DNA of 19,332 bases from the NCBI GenBank assembly GCA_030446525.1, contig JAUJNC010000073.1, forward strand, positions 1-19,332, read 5' to 3'. Shown here in pieces: positions 1 to 8,354 of this stretch; within the stretch, counting starts at the first letter, position 1, and every line of letters starts with the position of its first letter. The DNA comes from Armatimonadaceae bacterium. GTDB taxonomy: Bacteria; Armatimonadota; Armatimonadia; Armatimonadales; Armatimonadaceae. Under the pieces are notes generated by a model. The model saw only the letters and a program-made list of their open reading frames with translations. It searched no databases and had not been told where the DNA came from. The position numbers and the translations under genes were made by a program.

Positions 1-357
1 GACCACCGCCTTGTCGATCACCGCCGAGCCCATCACCACGCCCACGGCCAGGGCGTCCCCCGGCGTGAGGGCGAGGGCGCGCTTGAACTCGGCCGCGGCG
101 CGGGCGGGGCTGCCCGTGTGCAGGTACAGCGCGCCCAGAGCCAGCAGGCCCGACGGCTCGTTCCGGTCCAGCAGGAGCGCCGCCTTGAGCGGCCCGGCGG
201 CCTGCGCGTGCTTCCCCGCCTCCATCGCCGACAGCGCCTGCCCCAGCGCTTCCGCGTACGTCGGGGCCCGGGCGTGGACGGGCGCAGGGACGAAAAGCAG
301 CCATCCCAACAAACCGAGCGCCGCCCCCAGGGCGGCGTTCCTCGCGAACAACGTCAC
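1..357 (-). CDS. Secreted TPR-repeat protein, N-terminal part (runs off the window)
   Basis: The minus strand stays open from a GTG at 357 to the window edge (119 codons). The first ~30 residues form a signal peptide (Arg, then a long Ala/Leu/Gly stretch, ending near PVHARA). Then come amphipathic helices typical of tetratricopeptide repeats: one around residues 35-65 and a second with ALGALYLHTGSPARAAAEF and ALALTPGDA, the usual TPR spacing of G, Y, A and P. The GTG start is supported by AAGGAG eight bases upstream and a good promoter just before that. TPR proteins act as scaffolds for protein contacts; the partner cannot be told from this fragment. It is transcribed separately from the genes before it, since hairpins and a promoter lie between. 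I am confident of the TPR call, not of any specific role. Confidence 0.8.
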   Translation of the reverse strand, partial: MTLFARNAALGAALGLLGWLLFVPAPVHARAPTYAEALGQALSAMEAGKHAQAAGPLKAALLLDRNEPSGLLALGALYLHTGSPARAAAEFKRALALTPGDALAVGVVMGSAVIDKAVV

Positions 358-376
358 TATGCGTCTCCTTTGCCTC

Positions 377-405
377 ATTATACGGAAAAAGCGCCGACAC
401 GGCAA
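377..405 (-). promoter_or_regulatory. Promoter of the TPR gene
   Basis: On the minus strand TTGCCG (405-400) and TATAAT (382-377) are separated by exactly 17 bases, a near-consensus sigma-70 type pair. The AAGGAG ribosome site follows at 370-365 and the GTG start at 357, so the leader is short. Confidence 0.7.
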
Positions 406-410
406 GCGAA

Positions 411-473
411 CGGGGCCGCCACCGCGGACGGTGGCAGCCCCGTAAGACACACCGGATCCGGCCGCGCCGGATC
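411..473 (-). terminator. Two tandem hairpins after the 88-aa gene
   Basis: The first hairpin (455-473) has an 8-bp perfect stem GATCCGGC / GCCGGATC around a 3-base loop and starts at the stop codon of the upstream gene. The second (411-442) pairs CGGGGC and GCCACCG with their complements around a CGGA loop. Neither is followed by a long T tract on the minus strand, so termination is inferred from position (between a stop codon and the next promoter). They could instead be a repeat element. Confidence 0.45.
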
Positions 474-739
474 TACGCCTGGTGCGCCTCGATCTGTCCC
501 CAGAGCCTCTCGACACGGCGGTAAAAGGCGACGTGGCCATCGAAGGAGGCCGGGAGACTGTCACCTTCTTCGATCTCCACGCTCCGCGGCCCGTCCACCT
601 GGCGGTACAGGCCCGGCGCCGGGCTCTCGCCCGCGCGGTAAAGGTTAGAGGCGAACGTCAGATCCTGTTCCTCGTCCTCGGACAGGAAAAAGTCGAAAGA
701 ATCGTTGCGGGCACCCGTGTGGTGCGATGGGACGGACAT
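473..739 (-). CDS. Small acidic hypothetical protein (88 aa)
   Basis: I do not recognise this family. The ORF has an ATG at 739 with AGAAGGGA about nine bases upstream and ends with TAG at 473-475, exactly where a hairpin begins. The residue mix is that of a real soluble protein rather than a shadow frame: Asp/Glu-rich (FFLSEDEEQDL near residue 17), several Phe and Tyr, and few Arg runs, unlike the opposite-strand frames here. There is no signal peptide, no membrane segment and no Cys. It lies 61 bases downstream of the PPC-domain gene on the same strand and may be co-transcribed with it. No function is offered. Confidence 0.6.
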   Translation of the reverse strand: MSVPSHHTGARNDSFDFFLSEDEEQDLTFASNLYRAGESPAPGLYRQVDGPRSVEIEEGDSLPASFDGHVAFYRRVERLWGQIEAHQA

Positions 740-800
740 GCCGATGGTCCCTTCTTGAAATGTGAGGTGACATAATTATCGGCATCGATACCGGAACTGC

Positions 801-2276
801 TCAGGGTATTTTTACCTGTTTTTCGCCCGCCGAAGTTCCCATGATGGCCACGGGCGCGCTGCTGTAGGTCACGTCGCCGGCCGTCCCGGTGACGACGACC
901 CGCAGGGGCGGCAGATCGGCAAGGGGGCGCTCGCGCAGAAAGCGTGCCTCCGCGCTCGCCCACAGCGTCAGGGTCGCCTCGGATTCCCCCGCCGGGACGG
1001 TCACGGTTTCGGCCCGCATCGTGACCCCGGGCGGCAGCGCCAGCACGGTCAGCGCCACGGCTCCCTTGAAGTCCGCGCTGCGCACCACCTTGACCGGCGC
1101 GCGGGCCTCTTCGCCGGGCGCCAGCGCGAGGGTGTCCGTGCCCAGCGCGAGGGTGAAGTCGGGGAGCGCGGCGGAGACGGCCACCACCAGCCACGAGCGC
1201 GGGAGCGGGCGCGGGCGGTCGTTGTTGTTGATGCGGTACAGCTCGATGGGCTGCGCGCGGCGCACCACGGTCTGAGCCCCCTCGGACGCCTGCCCCTCCA
1301 CCGCGGTGACGCGCAGATCGGGGGCCGTCCCGGGCGCCGCCGAGAGGGTAATCACCGCCTTGTCATCGTCGGGCGGGATCACCGCGGGCGAGGCGGTGAC
1401 GCCCGGGGGCAGGTTCCGCACCGAAAGGGTGATGGGGCCGCGCACGCCCTGGCGGCGCGTGGCGCGCACCAGCAGGGCCGCCGTCGCCCCCGGGGCGAGG
1501 TTCAGGTTGTCGGGCGTGGCCTGGAGCGCGAAGTCGAGCGCCCCGTCCGGCGCCTCCAGGTAATAGGCGAAATCGGGGCCGGCGTTGTTGCCGGCGTCCG
1601 CCACCTCGACAAGGTACTCCCCCGGGCGCGGGAAGGCATCGGGCAGACTGACATCGCCCCCGCCCTCGGCCGCCAGGGATCGGAGCACTTTGCCCTTGTC
1701 GTCCATGACGGTGATGCGCGCCCGCAGGGGGGATCCGAGACGCCGCGCGAAGACGTCCAGCCCCGTCCCGCCCTTCTTCACCTGCACGCGGTACGTGTCC
1801 GTCTGCCCCGGCTGGACGATCCTGCCCCGGAACAGCGCCGGCAGCGGGACGGCATTGCCGTCCCGGCCCAGAGGCCCGCCGCCGTCGGGCAGGTCGCGCA
1901 CCAGAAAGGGCGCCTCGCCCGCCGGGGTCGGGACGGTGATCACCCCGTCCGAGCCGGGGGGCACGCGCACCTCGACCGGCCGGCCCGCGTCGAACGCCCC
2001 CGTCAGAGTCGCCTGGAGGGTTTGCCCGGGCCGGCCGGCGGCGGGGAAGAGCGCGGGGGCATACGGCAGCGGGCCCATTGCCAGCCGGTACACGGACGCG
2101 GGCGAGCCGCGCCACAGCAGGTCGCGCACCAGCAGGGTGTACGTGCCGTCCGAGGGCGCGGTCCAGTCGATCAGCGGGTCGTAATCGAAGTAGCCGTGGC
2201 TCCGGGCGAGCTCCTTACCCCCGGCGTCGTACAGGGTCAGGGTCGGGTTGAAGAGCGGCGGCTCTGCTCGTTCCAA
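801..2276 (-). CDS. PPC/Ig-like domain secreted protein, intact C-terminal two thirds
   Basis: This uninterrupted 491-codon frame is the 3' part of a gene whose 5' part (2277-2960) is frameshifted; the TTG at 2276 reads as leucine in the longer protein, so it is probably not the true start. Two bacterial pre-peptidase C-terminal (PPC) beta-sandwich repeats are visible: residues ~1-68 (LTLYDAGGKELARS, DGTYTLLVRD) and ~150-245 (DTYRVQVKKG, PGEYLVEVADAGNN). After these come two Ig-like segments that share the pattern LxLAPG...LPPGVT (around residues 255-325 and 378-445). Proteins of this build occur next to DUF1549/DUF1553 and DUF1501 genes in Planctomycetes and relatives and are exported; their job is not established. 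It is the last large gene of the minus-strand block, starting 11 bases after the WD40 gene. Confidence 0.75.
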   Translation of the reverse strand: MERAEPPLFNPTLTLYDAGGKELARSHGYFDYDPLIDWTAPSDGTYTLLVRDLLWRGSPASVYRLAMGPLPYAPALFPAAGRPGQTLQATLTGAFDAGRPVEVRVPPGSDGVITVPTPAGEAPFLVRDLPDGGGPLGRDGNAVPLPALFRGRIVQPGQTDTYRVQVKKGGTGLDVFARRLGSPLRARITVMDDKGKVLRSLAAEGGGDVSLPDAFPRPGEYLVEVADAGNNAGPDFAYYLEAPDGALDFALQATPDNLNLAPGATAALLVRATRRQGVRGPITLSVRNLPPGVTASPAVIPPDDDKAVITLSAAPGTAPDLRVTAVEGQASEGAQTVVRRAQPIELYRINNNDRPRPLPRSWLVVAVSAALPDFTLALGTDTLALAPGEEARAPVKVVRSADFKGAVALTVLALPPGVTMRAETVTVPAGESEATLTLWASAEARFLRERPLADLPPLRVVVTGTAGDVTYSSAPVAIMGTSAGEKQVKIP

Positions 2277-2960
2277 ACCCGACCCTTTGAGGTTGAAGGT
2301 CAGCCGCTGCCCTTCTTGGCCTCCGGCAAGTAGTCCCGCTCCCCGCCCGTCGCCGGGGCCCCGTTGACCACGACGGGCGACGCCATTCTGCGGCTGGTCG
2401 GGCTTGCTGTTCGGCTCCGCGGCGGCCGTTTCGGGCAGCGCGCCGACATCGAGGCCACGCGGTCGAGGTCCCCCGGTCGGTCACGATCCGCACCTCGCGC
2501 ATCCCGGGCGCGGCATCGAGCACCACCTGGACCCGGGCCACTACCTGCCCGGCCCGCGCCGACGCCTGCAGGTACGTGACGATCTTGTCGCGCTCGTCCT
2601 TGGCGATGGGCGCCGACCGGACGTTGATCATCCGGTCCACGGTCGCCGCCCACTGCTCCGGCGTGAGGTGCGGTTGGCCGGCGAGCGCGCCTCGTGGCAC
2701 AGGCCGCATTTCTGCTGGAACAGCGGCCTGGCCCCTTCGTCCCGCGACGACGTTCCCGCCCACCACAGTTCCGCCGTCACCCCGCCAGGCACCGATCACG
2801 ACCACACGCCGGGCTCCCACGGGCCGCCCCCACACCGATACATCAACGGATTCGCCCGCCTTGGCCCCGGCGGGGAACAGGGCGCTGATGCGCGGCGTCT
2901 GCCCCGGCGAGCCTGACCTGAAAGTAACAGTGCGGCAGTGATAACCACGTTTCGATTCAT
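2277..2960 (-). pseudogene. Frameshifted 5' part of the PPC gene: signal peptide and c-type cytochrome domain
   Basis: The natural start is the ATG at 2960 (MNRNVVITAALLLSG, a signal peptide core), 11 bases after the WD40 stop. Joining segments from different frames gives: a short beta-rich segment (ISALFPAGAKAGESVDVSVW), a single-haem domain with CGLCHEARS (CxxCH encoded at 2694-2708) and LTPEQWAATVDRMI...DERDKIVTYLQAS, a linker (LPETAAAEPNSKPDQPQNGV), and YLPEAKKG leading to LTFNLKGSG, which joins the intact downstream frame. At least six frame changes are needed (near 2910, 2800, 2690, 2490, 2375 and 2310). No single frame is open through the region. With those repaired the whole gene (801-2960) would code for ~720 residues. 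True pseudogene or sequence error cannot be told from one sequence. Confidence 0.7.
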
Positions 2961-2971
2961 GTTGGAGTCCG

Positions 2972-4088
2972 TTAGGGGGAAGCGGTTTGGACGGGAGTGT
3001 CGAGTGGCGGCGCGCCGCCGGGCAGCTGGAACCAATTTGCCGTCCCGGCGAGCGTGTAGACGCGCGTCTTGCCGTCGAAGGACGCGGCGGCGACCAGGCG
3101 GTTGTCGGGCGAGACGGCGAGGCCGTAGATGTCGCCGGTCGCCTCCGTCATCTCGTGCTTTTTGTCGGTGCCTTCCCCCCAGACGATCACCTTCCGGTCG
3201 GCCCGCCGGGGGCCCCATCCGTTTTGCCGTCCGGCGACACCGCGACGGCGTAGACCGACCCCTCGTGGCCGCTCCAGAGTGCGCGCGACGAATCGGTGCG
3301 CTGTCCGTCCCCCTGCTTGCCGTCCGGGTCGGCGCGCACGCCGAACAGCGCACCCGCCCGTCGGCGCTTGCCCGCCACAGGCCGGCGGGCTGCGGCAGGG
3401 TCGCCAGGCACCATACCGGCGACTGGCACTGGTCGAAGTTCACCACGACGCGCCGCGTTTTGGCGTCCCAGACCTTCACGACGTTGTCCGCACCGCCCGT
3501 GGCGAATCTCGCCGCCGTCCTGCTCGCCGGCGGCAGCGGGCGCGCAACTGCGGACAGGCACCGCCCGACGTGCTCGGAAAGCGCCGACCGTTTTGCCGCT
3601 GGCGACATCGGTCAGGCGCACCTTTCGTCGTTGGCGGCGGAAAGGAGCAGACCGCCGCCATGCCACCGACTCGACGGTGTCGTTATGCCCGGAAACGCTG
3701 CGCACGGGCTTGCCCGTCGCAGCGTCGTAGACTGATCACGCCCCGCTCTTGGCCGGCACGCCCGTGCCCGCCGCCAGTACTGCCGTCCGCGGAAAAGGCC
3801 AGGCTGCGGACGGCGTCGCGCGGAAGCACCGGCCACGTGGCCAGCTTGGCGCCGTTGGCTGCGTCGTACAGCGTCACGTTTGTACCCGCCCACGGCGATG
3901 CGCGCCCCGGAGAGAACGCCTCCGACCTCGCCGGTCCCGGCCGGAGCTGGTTCGGGGGCGCCGGCTTCCTGTCCTTGGCGGCGGGCTTGACGGCCCGCGG
4001 CGCCCGCTGCCCGGCGCCGCGTGGGCGCCCGCACAAGAGCAGGGCCAGGGCAACCACCAGGCTGCGGTGATTTGTTTGATGCTTTCAT
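2972..4088 (-). pseudogene. Frameshifted WD40 beta-propeller protein
   Basis: Reading across all three minus frames gives a ~370-residue WD40 protein. Its pieces in order are: ATG at 4088; a signal peptide (SLVVALALLLCG); a Lys/Pro-rich linker; blade segments VTLYDAANGAKLATW, AVRSLAFSADGS, SGHNDTVESVAW, LLLSAANDE, LTDVASGKTVGAF, FATGGADNVVKVWDAKTRR, SGHEGSVYAVAVSPDGKT, VIVWGEGTDKKHEM, IYGLAVSPDNRLVAAASFDGKTRVY; and a TAA stop at 2974-2972. The GH...V.AVA.SPDG.....D..V.VWD pattern is the WD repeat. At least six indels break it. The ATG overlaps the stop of the MOSC gene (ATGA, 4088-4085) and the next gene starts 11 bases downstream, so it sits in a tight operon. WD40 propellers are common partners of DUF1501 and PSCyt genes; the likely site is the periplasm. 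Confidence 0.75.
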
Positions 4089-4540
4089 TCGCCGCCGCAT
4101 GTCCTGGATCGCCCGCGCGGACGAACTCCGTCGCCCTGGGCGGCGGCCGCCTGGCCATGACCCAGGCCGACGAAGGACCACGGCATCGCCCGCCCTTGCC
4201 TGTCACTACCCAGGGGCGCAGGGCTCGCACAGCCAGGTGCCCTCGCAAAGCACATCGCCGACGCGGAACCGCTTGCCGACCAGCGGGTTCAGCGCGATGC
4301 CGCGCGTGGTGACGTTGCGGCGACTCGCCCCGCGCCAGGTGCATCCAATACTCCGCCCCCGCGGCCTCGAGGGACTCGCCTCGACCAGAGGAACTCATGG
4401 TCGCGCGGCCCGAAAAGGTGCCCCGCGGGCATAGCGGTCCCCTTCCAGTCCCCGCCCCGCCCGCGCCGCTGCATCGGGCACGGCGCGCATCGGCGCTCTG
4501 GAAACGTCGGCGATGTGGATCGCCTCGACGGCGCCCCCGC
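4085..4540 (-). pseudogene. Frameshifted MOSC-domain protein (YiiM-like size)
   Basis: Pieces in three frames together match a ~150-residue stand-alone MOSC domain: VEAIHIADVSRAPMRAV, GRGLEGDRYARG, then ESLEAAGAEYWMHLARGES, then RRNVTTRGIALNPLVGKRFRVGDVLCEGTWLCEPCAPG (given here in parts: RRNVTTRGIALN, LVGKRFRVGDVL, LCEPCAPG). GDRYA, E...TRG.xLN.LVG and the conserved Cys in LCEPC are family hallmarks. MOSC proteins handle sulfur or molybdenum cofactor chemistry through that Cys; the substrate of this small type is unknown. The start is unresolved: the frame has no ATG before VEAIH, and a palindromic repeat covers the region upstream. Two ends are possible: TAG at 4206 in the LCEPC frame, or TGA at 4085 overlapping the WD40 ATG, which fits the family length better. 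Confidence 0.65.
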
Positions 4541-4645
4541 CCTCACCCCCTTCCCCTCTCCCAATCCTGAGAGTGGGGTGGCCGCCTAAATGTTCTTCTC
4601 CCCCCTCTCCTAGAATTGGGAGAGGGGGGCCGGGGGGGTGAGGGC
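4539..4645. repeat. Large G/C-rich inverted-repeat element between DUF1501 and MOSC genes
   Basis: The outer arms GCCCTCACCCCC..CCTCTCCCAAT (4539-4565) and its complement ATTGGGAGAGG..GGGTGAGGGC (4615-4645) pair with small indels. Nested inside, CCCCCCTCTCC (4600-4610) pairs perfectly with GGAGAGGGGGG (4619-4629) around TAGAATTG. The element starts 16 bases after the DUF1501 stop (on the minus strand) and runs into the 5' end of the MOSC gene. It may work as a terminator or be a mobile palindrome of the REP type. Confidence 0.65.
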
Positions 4646-4660
4646 GGGGCTGAGGGCCCG

Positions 4661-5950
4661 TCATCCGAGCGCCTGCTCGACGGGGCGGCCGCCGCGCGAC
4701 AGGGTGACGCGAACGCCTTCCGGCGACGCCAGGCTTTGCGTGTAGTCGATGCCCAGGCACTGGTAAATCGTCGCCGACAGGTCTTCGGGCTTGACCGGGC
4801 GCTCGGCGGGCTCGGCGCCGCGCGCGTCCGACGAGCCGACCACCTGGCCGCCCTTGACGCCGCCGCCGGCCAGCAGGACGGAGAAGCAGCGCGCGTAGTG
4901 GTCGCGCCCGCCGTCGCGGTTGATCTTGGGCGTGCGCCCGAACTCGCCCATCACGATCACGAGGGTCTTTTTCAGGAGCCCCCGCTCGCCCAGGTCCTGC
5001 AGGAACGCTGCCAGCGCCTGGTCGAACTTGGGGAGCAGGTTGTTCTTCAGCGAATTCGAAGTTGTTGTTGTGCGTGTGTCCCGGCTTCCCCTGGCCCATC
5101 GCCGTCACGAAGCGCACCCCGCCCTCGACGAGCCGCCGCGCCAGCAGCAGCCCCTGCCCGAGCTGCGACCGTCCGTACGCGTCGCGCAGCGCGTCCGGCC
5201 TCGTTGGAAAGGTCGAAGGCCCCGCGCGCGCCTCGGAGGAGGACAGCAGCGAGTAGGCCCGCTTATAAAACGAATCCACGGTCCGCACACGGTCGCTGCC
5301 CTTTTCGAACCGGGCGAAGAGCGAGTCCACCGCGTCGCGCCGGGCGCGCGCCGGCCATCCAGCTCCACGGTCATGCCGGGCGGCAGCTCCAGGTCGCGCA
5401 CCTTGAAGTTCAGGCGTACAGGGTCGCCGCCGAACTTGAAGGGTCCCAGGGCGGCGCCCAGGCCCGCGCCGCCGTACATGACCGGCTGGGGTATGGCGAT
5501 AGACGTGAGGCGGAGCAGCTCGGGGAGCATCTTGGACGCGACCGAGCCGTAGTAGGCGGGCGCGAAGCCGGGCAGCGGTTCGAAGCCGGTCATCATGTAG
5601 TGCGTCCCGCGCTCGTGGCCCTGCCCGACGTCATCGAGCAGCTTGATCGTCACCTTGTCCATCTGCCGGGCCGTCTTGGGCGGTGCTCCGAGATCACCAC
5701 GCACGCTTGCGCTCGGTGTCGATCAGGTTGAACAGGCCGCGGACTTCCGAAGGCGCGTTCGGTTTCAAATCCCACAGGTCCAGGTGCGACGGCCCGCCGC
5801 CCATCCACACCACGACCGCCGACGTCGCCGCCCTGGTTGTCCAGCCCGCCGCCGACGCCGACGACAGGGTCGGTCCTTATAAGGCCCAGTCCCAGAAACC
5901 AGGCATCCCCGCCTTGATAAAATCGCGGCGGTGAGACGCACAGAATCGGT
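4661..5950 (-). pseudogene. Frameshifted DUF1501 (sulfatase-fold) secreted protein
   Basis: The pieces make a ~430-residue DUF1501 protein, the usual length. In order they are: twin-arginine-like start RRDFIKAGMPGF then LGLGLIRTDP; AVVVWMGGGPSHLDLWDLKP; VVISEHRPKTARQMDKVTI; GHERGTHYMMTGFEPLPGF; SVASKMLPELL; a 200-residue open stretch (5105-5704) ending in VRDLELPPGMTVELDGRR; DSLFARFEKGSDRVRTVDSFYKRA; LGQGLLLARRLVEGGVRFVT; then the open C-terminal stretch 4661-4960 with VIVMGEFGRTPKINRDGGRDH. GGPSHLD and EFGRTP...GRDH are the family's metal-site-like motifs. Several indels separate them; for example the GGGGCTCC run near 4974 needs one more G to give GERGLLKKTLVIVMGEF. The start codon is unresolved near 5950. 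The DUF1501 gene follows the DUF1549/DUF1553 gene, the standard pairing. Confidence 0.8.
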
Positions 5951-5988
5951 GCAGCCGCACAGCGTCTCTTGATCCGGCGTTTGTCCCA

Positions 5989-6022
5989 CCTCTCCTCTAG
6001 CCCCTCCCTGCGAGGAGAGGGG
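5989..6022. repeat. Short palindrome between DUF1549/DUF1553 and DUF1501 genes
   Basis: CCTCTCCT (5989-5996) pairs with AGGAGAGG (6013-6020) across a 16-base pyrimidine-rich loop. The CTCTCCT / AGGAGAGGGG arms resemble the inner arms of the element at 4600-4629, which suggests one repeat family lying in gene junctions of this block. Confidence 0.45.
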
Positions 6023-6035
6023 AACAATGTGTAAT

Positions 6036-7475
6036 TCAACTCACGAAATAGAACTCGCAAGGAGATGAGCGCCCACGCATCCAGGTCCTGCGCGCCCTCG
6101 GCGCGATTGGCGGACGCTTTCAGGTACGCCAGCGCCGTGGTCATCTCCTTGGGCGTCGGCGGCCGGCAAAACGTCTTCGTGTAGAGCGTCTTGATCAGGG
6201 CCTCATCGGTGACGTTCTTGTCCTTCAGCAGCGCGCTGACGGTGCCGCTCCCCGCCTTGACTTTGCCGTCGATGTAGGGCGAGTTCAGGATGTGCAGCGT
6301 CTGGGTGAGCGTCGGCGCAAGCTTGGGCTCCAGGTCGGCCAGGAACTCGCGGTGCGCGCCCGAACGTGTCCAGGAAGTACGAGTTGACCGGCAGGGTCGC
6401 CTGCTTCGCCCTGGTCTCGGCCGGGAAGTCGCCGAACCGCTCCGTCGTGCCCGTCGCCTGGTTTAACGTGTCCAGCAACACCTGCGACAGCATCGGGCGC
6501 GGGTAGAAGTGCGAGAAGAACTTGTCGTCGAGCGCGTTGGTCGCGTTCACCTCGGACGGGTCTGGTACGTCCGCGAGTTCAGGATCACGCGGGTGGTGTG
6601 CTCGATGTCGTAGCCGGACCGGACGAAGTCTTTGGCCAGCGCGTCCAGAAGGCCCGGCACGGACGCCGGCGTGGTGGCGCGCATGTCGTCGACGGGGTGC
6701 ACGACGCCCCTGGCCCAGGTAGTGAATTCCACAGGCGGTTGACGGTCGCCGGCGAAGTACGGGTTCCGCGGCGACACCACCCAATCGGCGAAGCGCTCGA
6801 GCACGTCCTGCTTGACGGGGTCCTCGATGGTGAGCGGCTGCGCGTCGCCCAGGAAGGTGGGCGCCGCCTCCTTGCCGCGTCGCCCGGTGACGTCCTGGTT
6901 GATGACGCGCCCGCCGGGGTTGTAGAAGATCACCTGCTCCTCGGCGATCTTGCTGTCACCGCGCGCGCGTGCCGACCTTGCCCAGGAACGCCGCGAAGTT
7001 CCAATAGTCGTCGGTGGTCCAGCGGTCGAAGGGGTTCTTGCGGCAGCGCGCGCAGGCCATCCCGCAGCCCCAGAAAGGCCTGCCCGACGGTCTCCATCCG
7101 GTTCTCCGGCTTGCGCTCGACCCGGTAGAAGTTGGCCGCGCCGTTCTGCAGCGTCGAGCCGCGCGCCAGGAGGAGCTCTCGCACGAACTTGTCGTAGGGC
7201 ACGTTCTCCCGGACGCTGTCGCGCACCCACTCGGTGAACAGGACGGCCCTGGTCGCCGGGCGTGTTGTTGCCCAGGTTGCGCGGGTGGATGCGCAGCAGG
7301 TCGCCCATGCGCACGGTGCGCAGGTCCACGGACTCGGGCGAGTCGAGCAGCGGTCGATCAGCCGGGCGCGCTTGTCAGGGCTCTTGTCGGACAGGAACGT
7401 CTCGACCTCGCCCGCCTCCGGCAGGCGGCCGCGCACGTCCAGGGTGAGGCGGCGGATGAACCTCCTGGTCGGTGG
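6036..7475 (-). pseudogene. Frameshifted 3' part of the PSCyt2/PSD1 (DUF1549/DUF1553) gene
   Basis: Continuing from the intact 5' part, pieces in several frames supply the rest of DUF1549 (DVRGRLPEAGEVETFLSDKS, LFTEWVRDSVRENVPYDKFV, ARGSTLQNGAANFYRVERKP) and DUF1553 (ERFADWVVSPRNPYFAGD, ARGVVHPVDDMRATTPASVP, LAKDFVRSGYDIEHTTRVIL, LDDKFFSHFYPRPMLSQVLL, LHILNSPYIDGKV). The end is rebuilt as ALIS then EFYFVS with TGA at 6038-6036, the normal family ending; in the sequence as given a frame change just before it skips this stop. The second haem-like motif reads CARCRKNPFDRW (7035-7060), where the family has CARCHKNPF. About eight indels are needed. Total repaired length with 7476-8249 is ~740 residues, as expected for the Big_2-containing subtype. 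Confidence 0.75.
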
Positions 7476-8249
7476 TCAGCCGGGAAGGACGACTTTGAGG
7501 CGCCGCAGGTTCGCCTGCACATACTCATCCACGAAGTTGCTGGCGGTCACCTTCGGGTACGGCGCCTTGTCGGCGCGCGGCAGGGTCAAAAACGACGCCT
7601 GCACCGTACCCAGGTAGCGGACGACGACGGCCGTACCGCCCCAGCGCTTGCCGCGCACCACGCCGTTCCCGTCGACGCTGACCACGGCCTCGTCGGTCGC
7701 CTCGTAGCTGGCGTCGCGCGTCACATCACGGACCGTGCCGTCCGTGAAGCGGGCCACGATTTTGAGCTTCTGCTCGGCGCCGACTTTGGGCAGAACCGCC
7801 TGCGCCGGCAGGACCGTGAGCCGCTCGAGCGCGGGGTCGGTGGCCGGCTCATACGGCGCGCCGGCCGCGATCCAGTCGCGTATCTTTTTGTATTCGGGGG
7901 AGTTGGGGGCGAAGCGCTCGCCGCCGCCGTGGGGCACCTGGCCGGTCGCCTTGAGGAGGAACAGACTTTTTTCCGGCTCGACCAGGTTCACGCGCCGCCC
8001 GCGCGCGCCGCGCACGATCGGGTCGTAGTCGTCCTGCGGGGAAAGCGTAAGCAGGGAAAGCTGGAAGCCGCCGCGCCCGCCGAACTTGCCGTGGCACCCG
8101 GCGGTGGAGCACCCTTTTTTATCCAGGATGGGGGCGATGTCGCGGACGAAATACGGGGCAGGCGCCTGGGCGGTGACCGTGCCCCCGTACAGGCCCGCGC
8201 CGAGACAGAGTGCCGCCAACAGAACAACAGAAACGGCGACACGCGACAT
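7476..8249 (-). CDS. PSCyt/DUF1549-DUF1553 protein with Big_2 domain, intact N-terminal part
   Basis: The ATG at 8249 is preceded by AAGGAGGGG seven bases upstream. Residues 1-28 are a signal peptide ending TAQA. Next is a cytochrome-like PSCyt1 region with CSTAGCHGKFGGRGGFQLSL (Cys47, Cys52, His53), the CX4CH variant typical of the DUF1549 subtype with a bacterial Ig-like domain, then KSLFLLKATGQVPHGGGERF and IRDWIAAGAPYE. Residues ~145-225 are the Big_2 domain (RFTDGTVRDVTRDASYEATD, GVVRGKRWGGTAVV). The frame then enters DUF1549 (NFVDEYVQANLRRL) and ends at 7476 by a frameshift; the gene continues at 6036-7475. Exported; thought in related bacteria to be a c-type cytochrome-like enzyme of unknown substrate. 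It heads the minus-strand block and has its own promoter region. Confidence 0.8.
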   Translation of the reverse strand: MSRVAVSVVLLAALCLGAGLYGGTVTAQAPAPYFVRDIAPILDKKGCSTAGCHGKFGGRGGFQLSLLTLSPQDDYDPIVRGARGRRVNLVEPEKSLFLLKATGQVPHGGGERFAPNSPEYKKIRDWIAAGAPYEPATDPALERLTVLPAQAVLPKVGAEQKLKIVARFTDGTVRDVTRDASYEATDEAVVSVDGNGVVRGKRWGGTAVVVRYLGTVQASFLTLPRADKAPYPKVTASNFVDEYVQANLRRLKVVLPG

Positions 8250-8354
8250 GCGCTGTCCCCTCCTTATTCCTCAAACAACGCGCGCGGCGGCCCCTTCGCC
8301 GGCACGCGCTCCGATCGTAGAAAGGCGTAACGTCTTCAAGCCACGCCCGCGCTG

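Noticed and set aside
801..2276. TTG at 2276 as the real start of the PPC protein
   Set aside because: The preceding frame-corrected sequence (LTFNLKGSG) continues the PPC fold, so the gene begins further upstream.
2277..7475. Programmed frameshifting as an explanation for the broken block
   Set aside because: Too many shifts in both directions, without a repeated slippery site followed by a structure.
7014..8330. A 438-codon open frame on the plus strand
   Set aside because: It is opposite to the clearly recognisable PSCyt/DUF1549 gene and has no recognisable domain.
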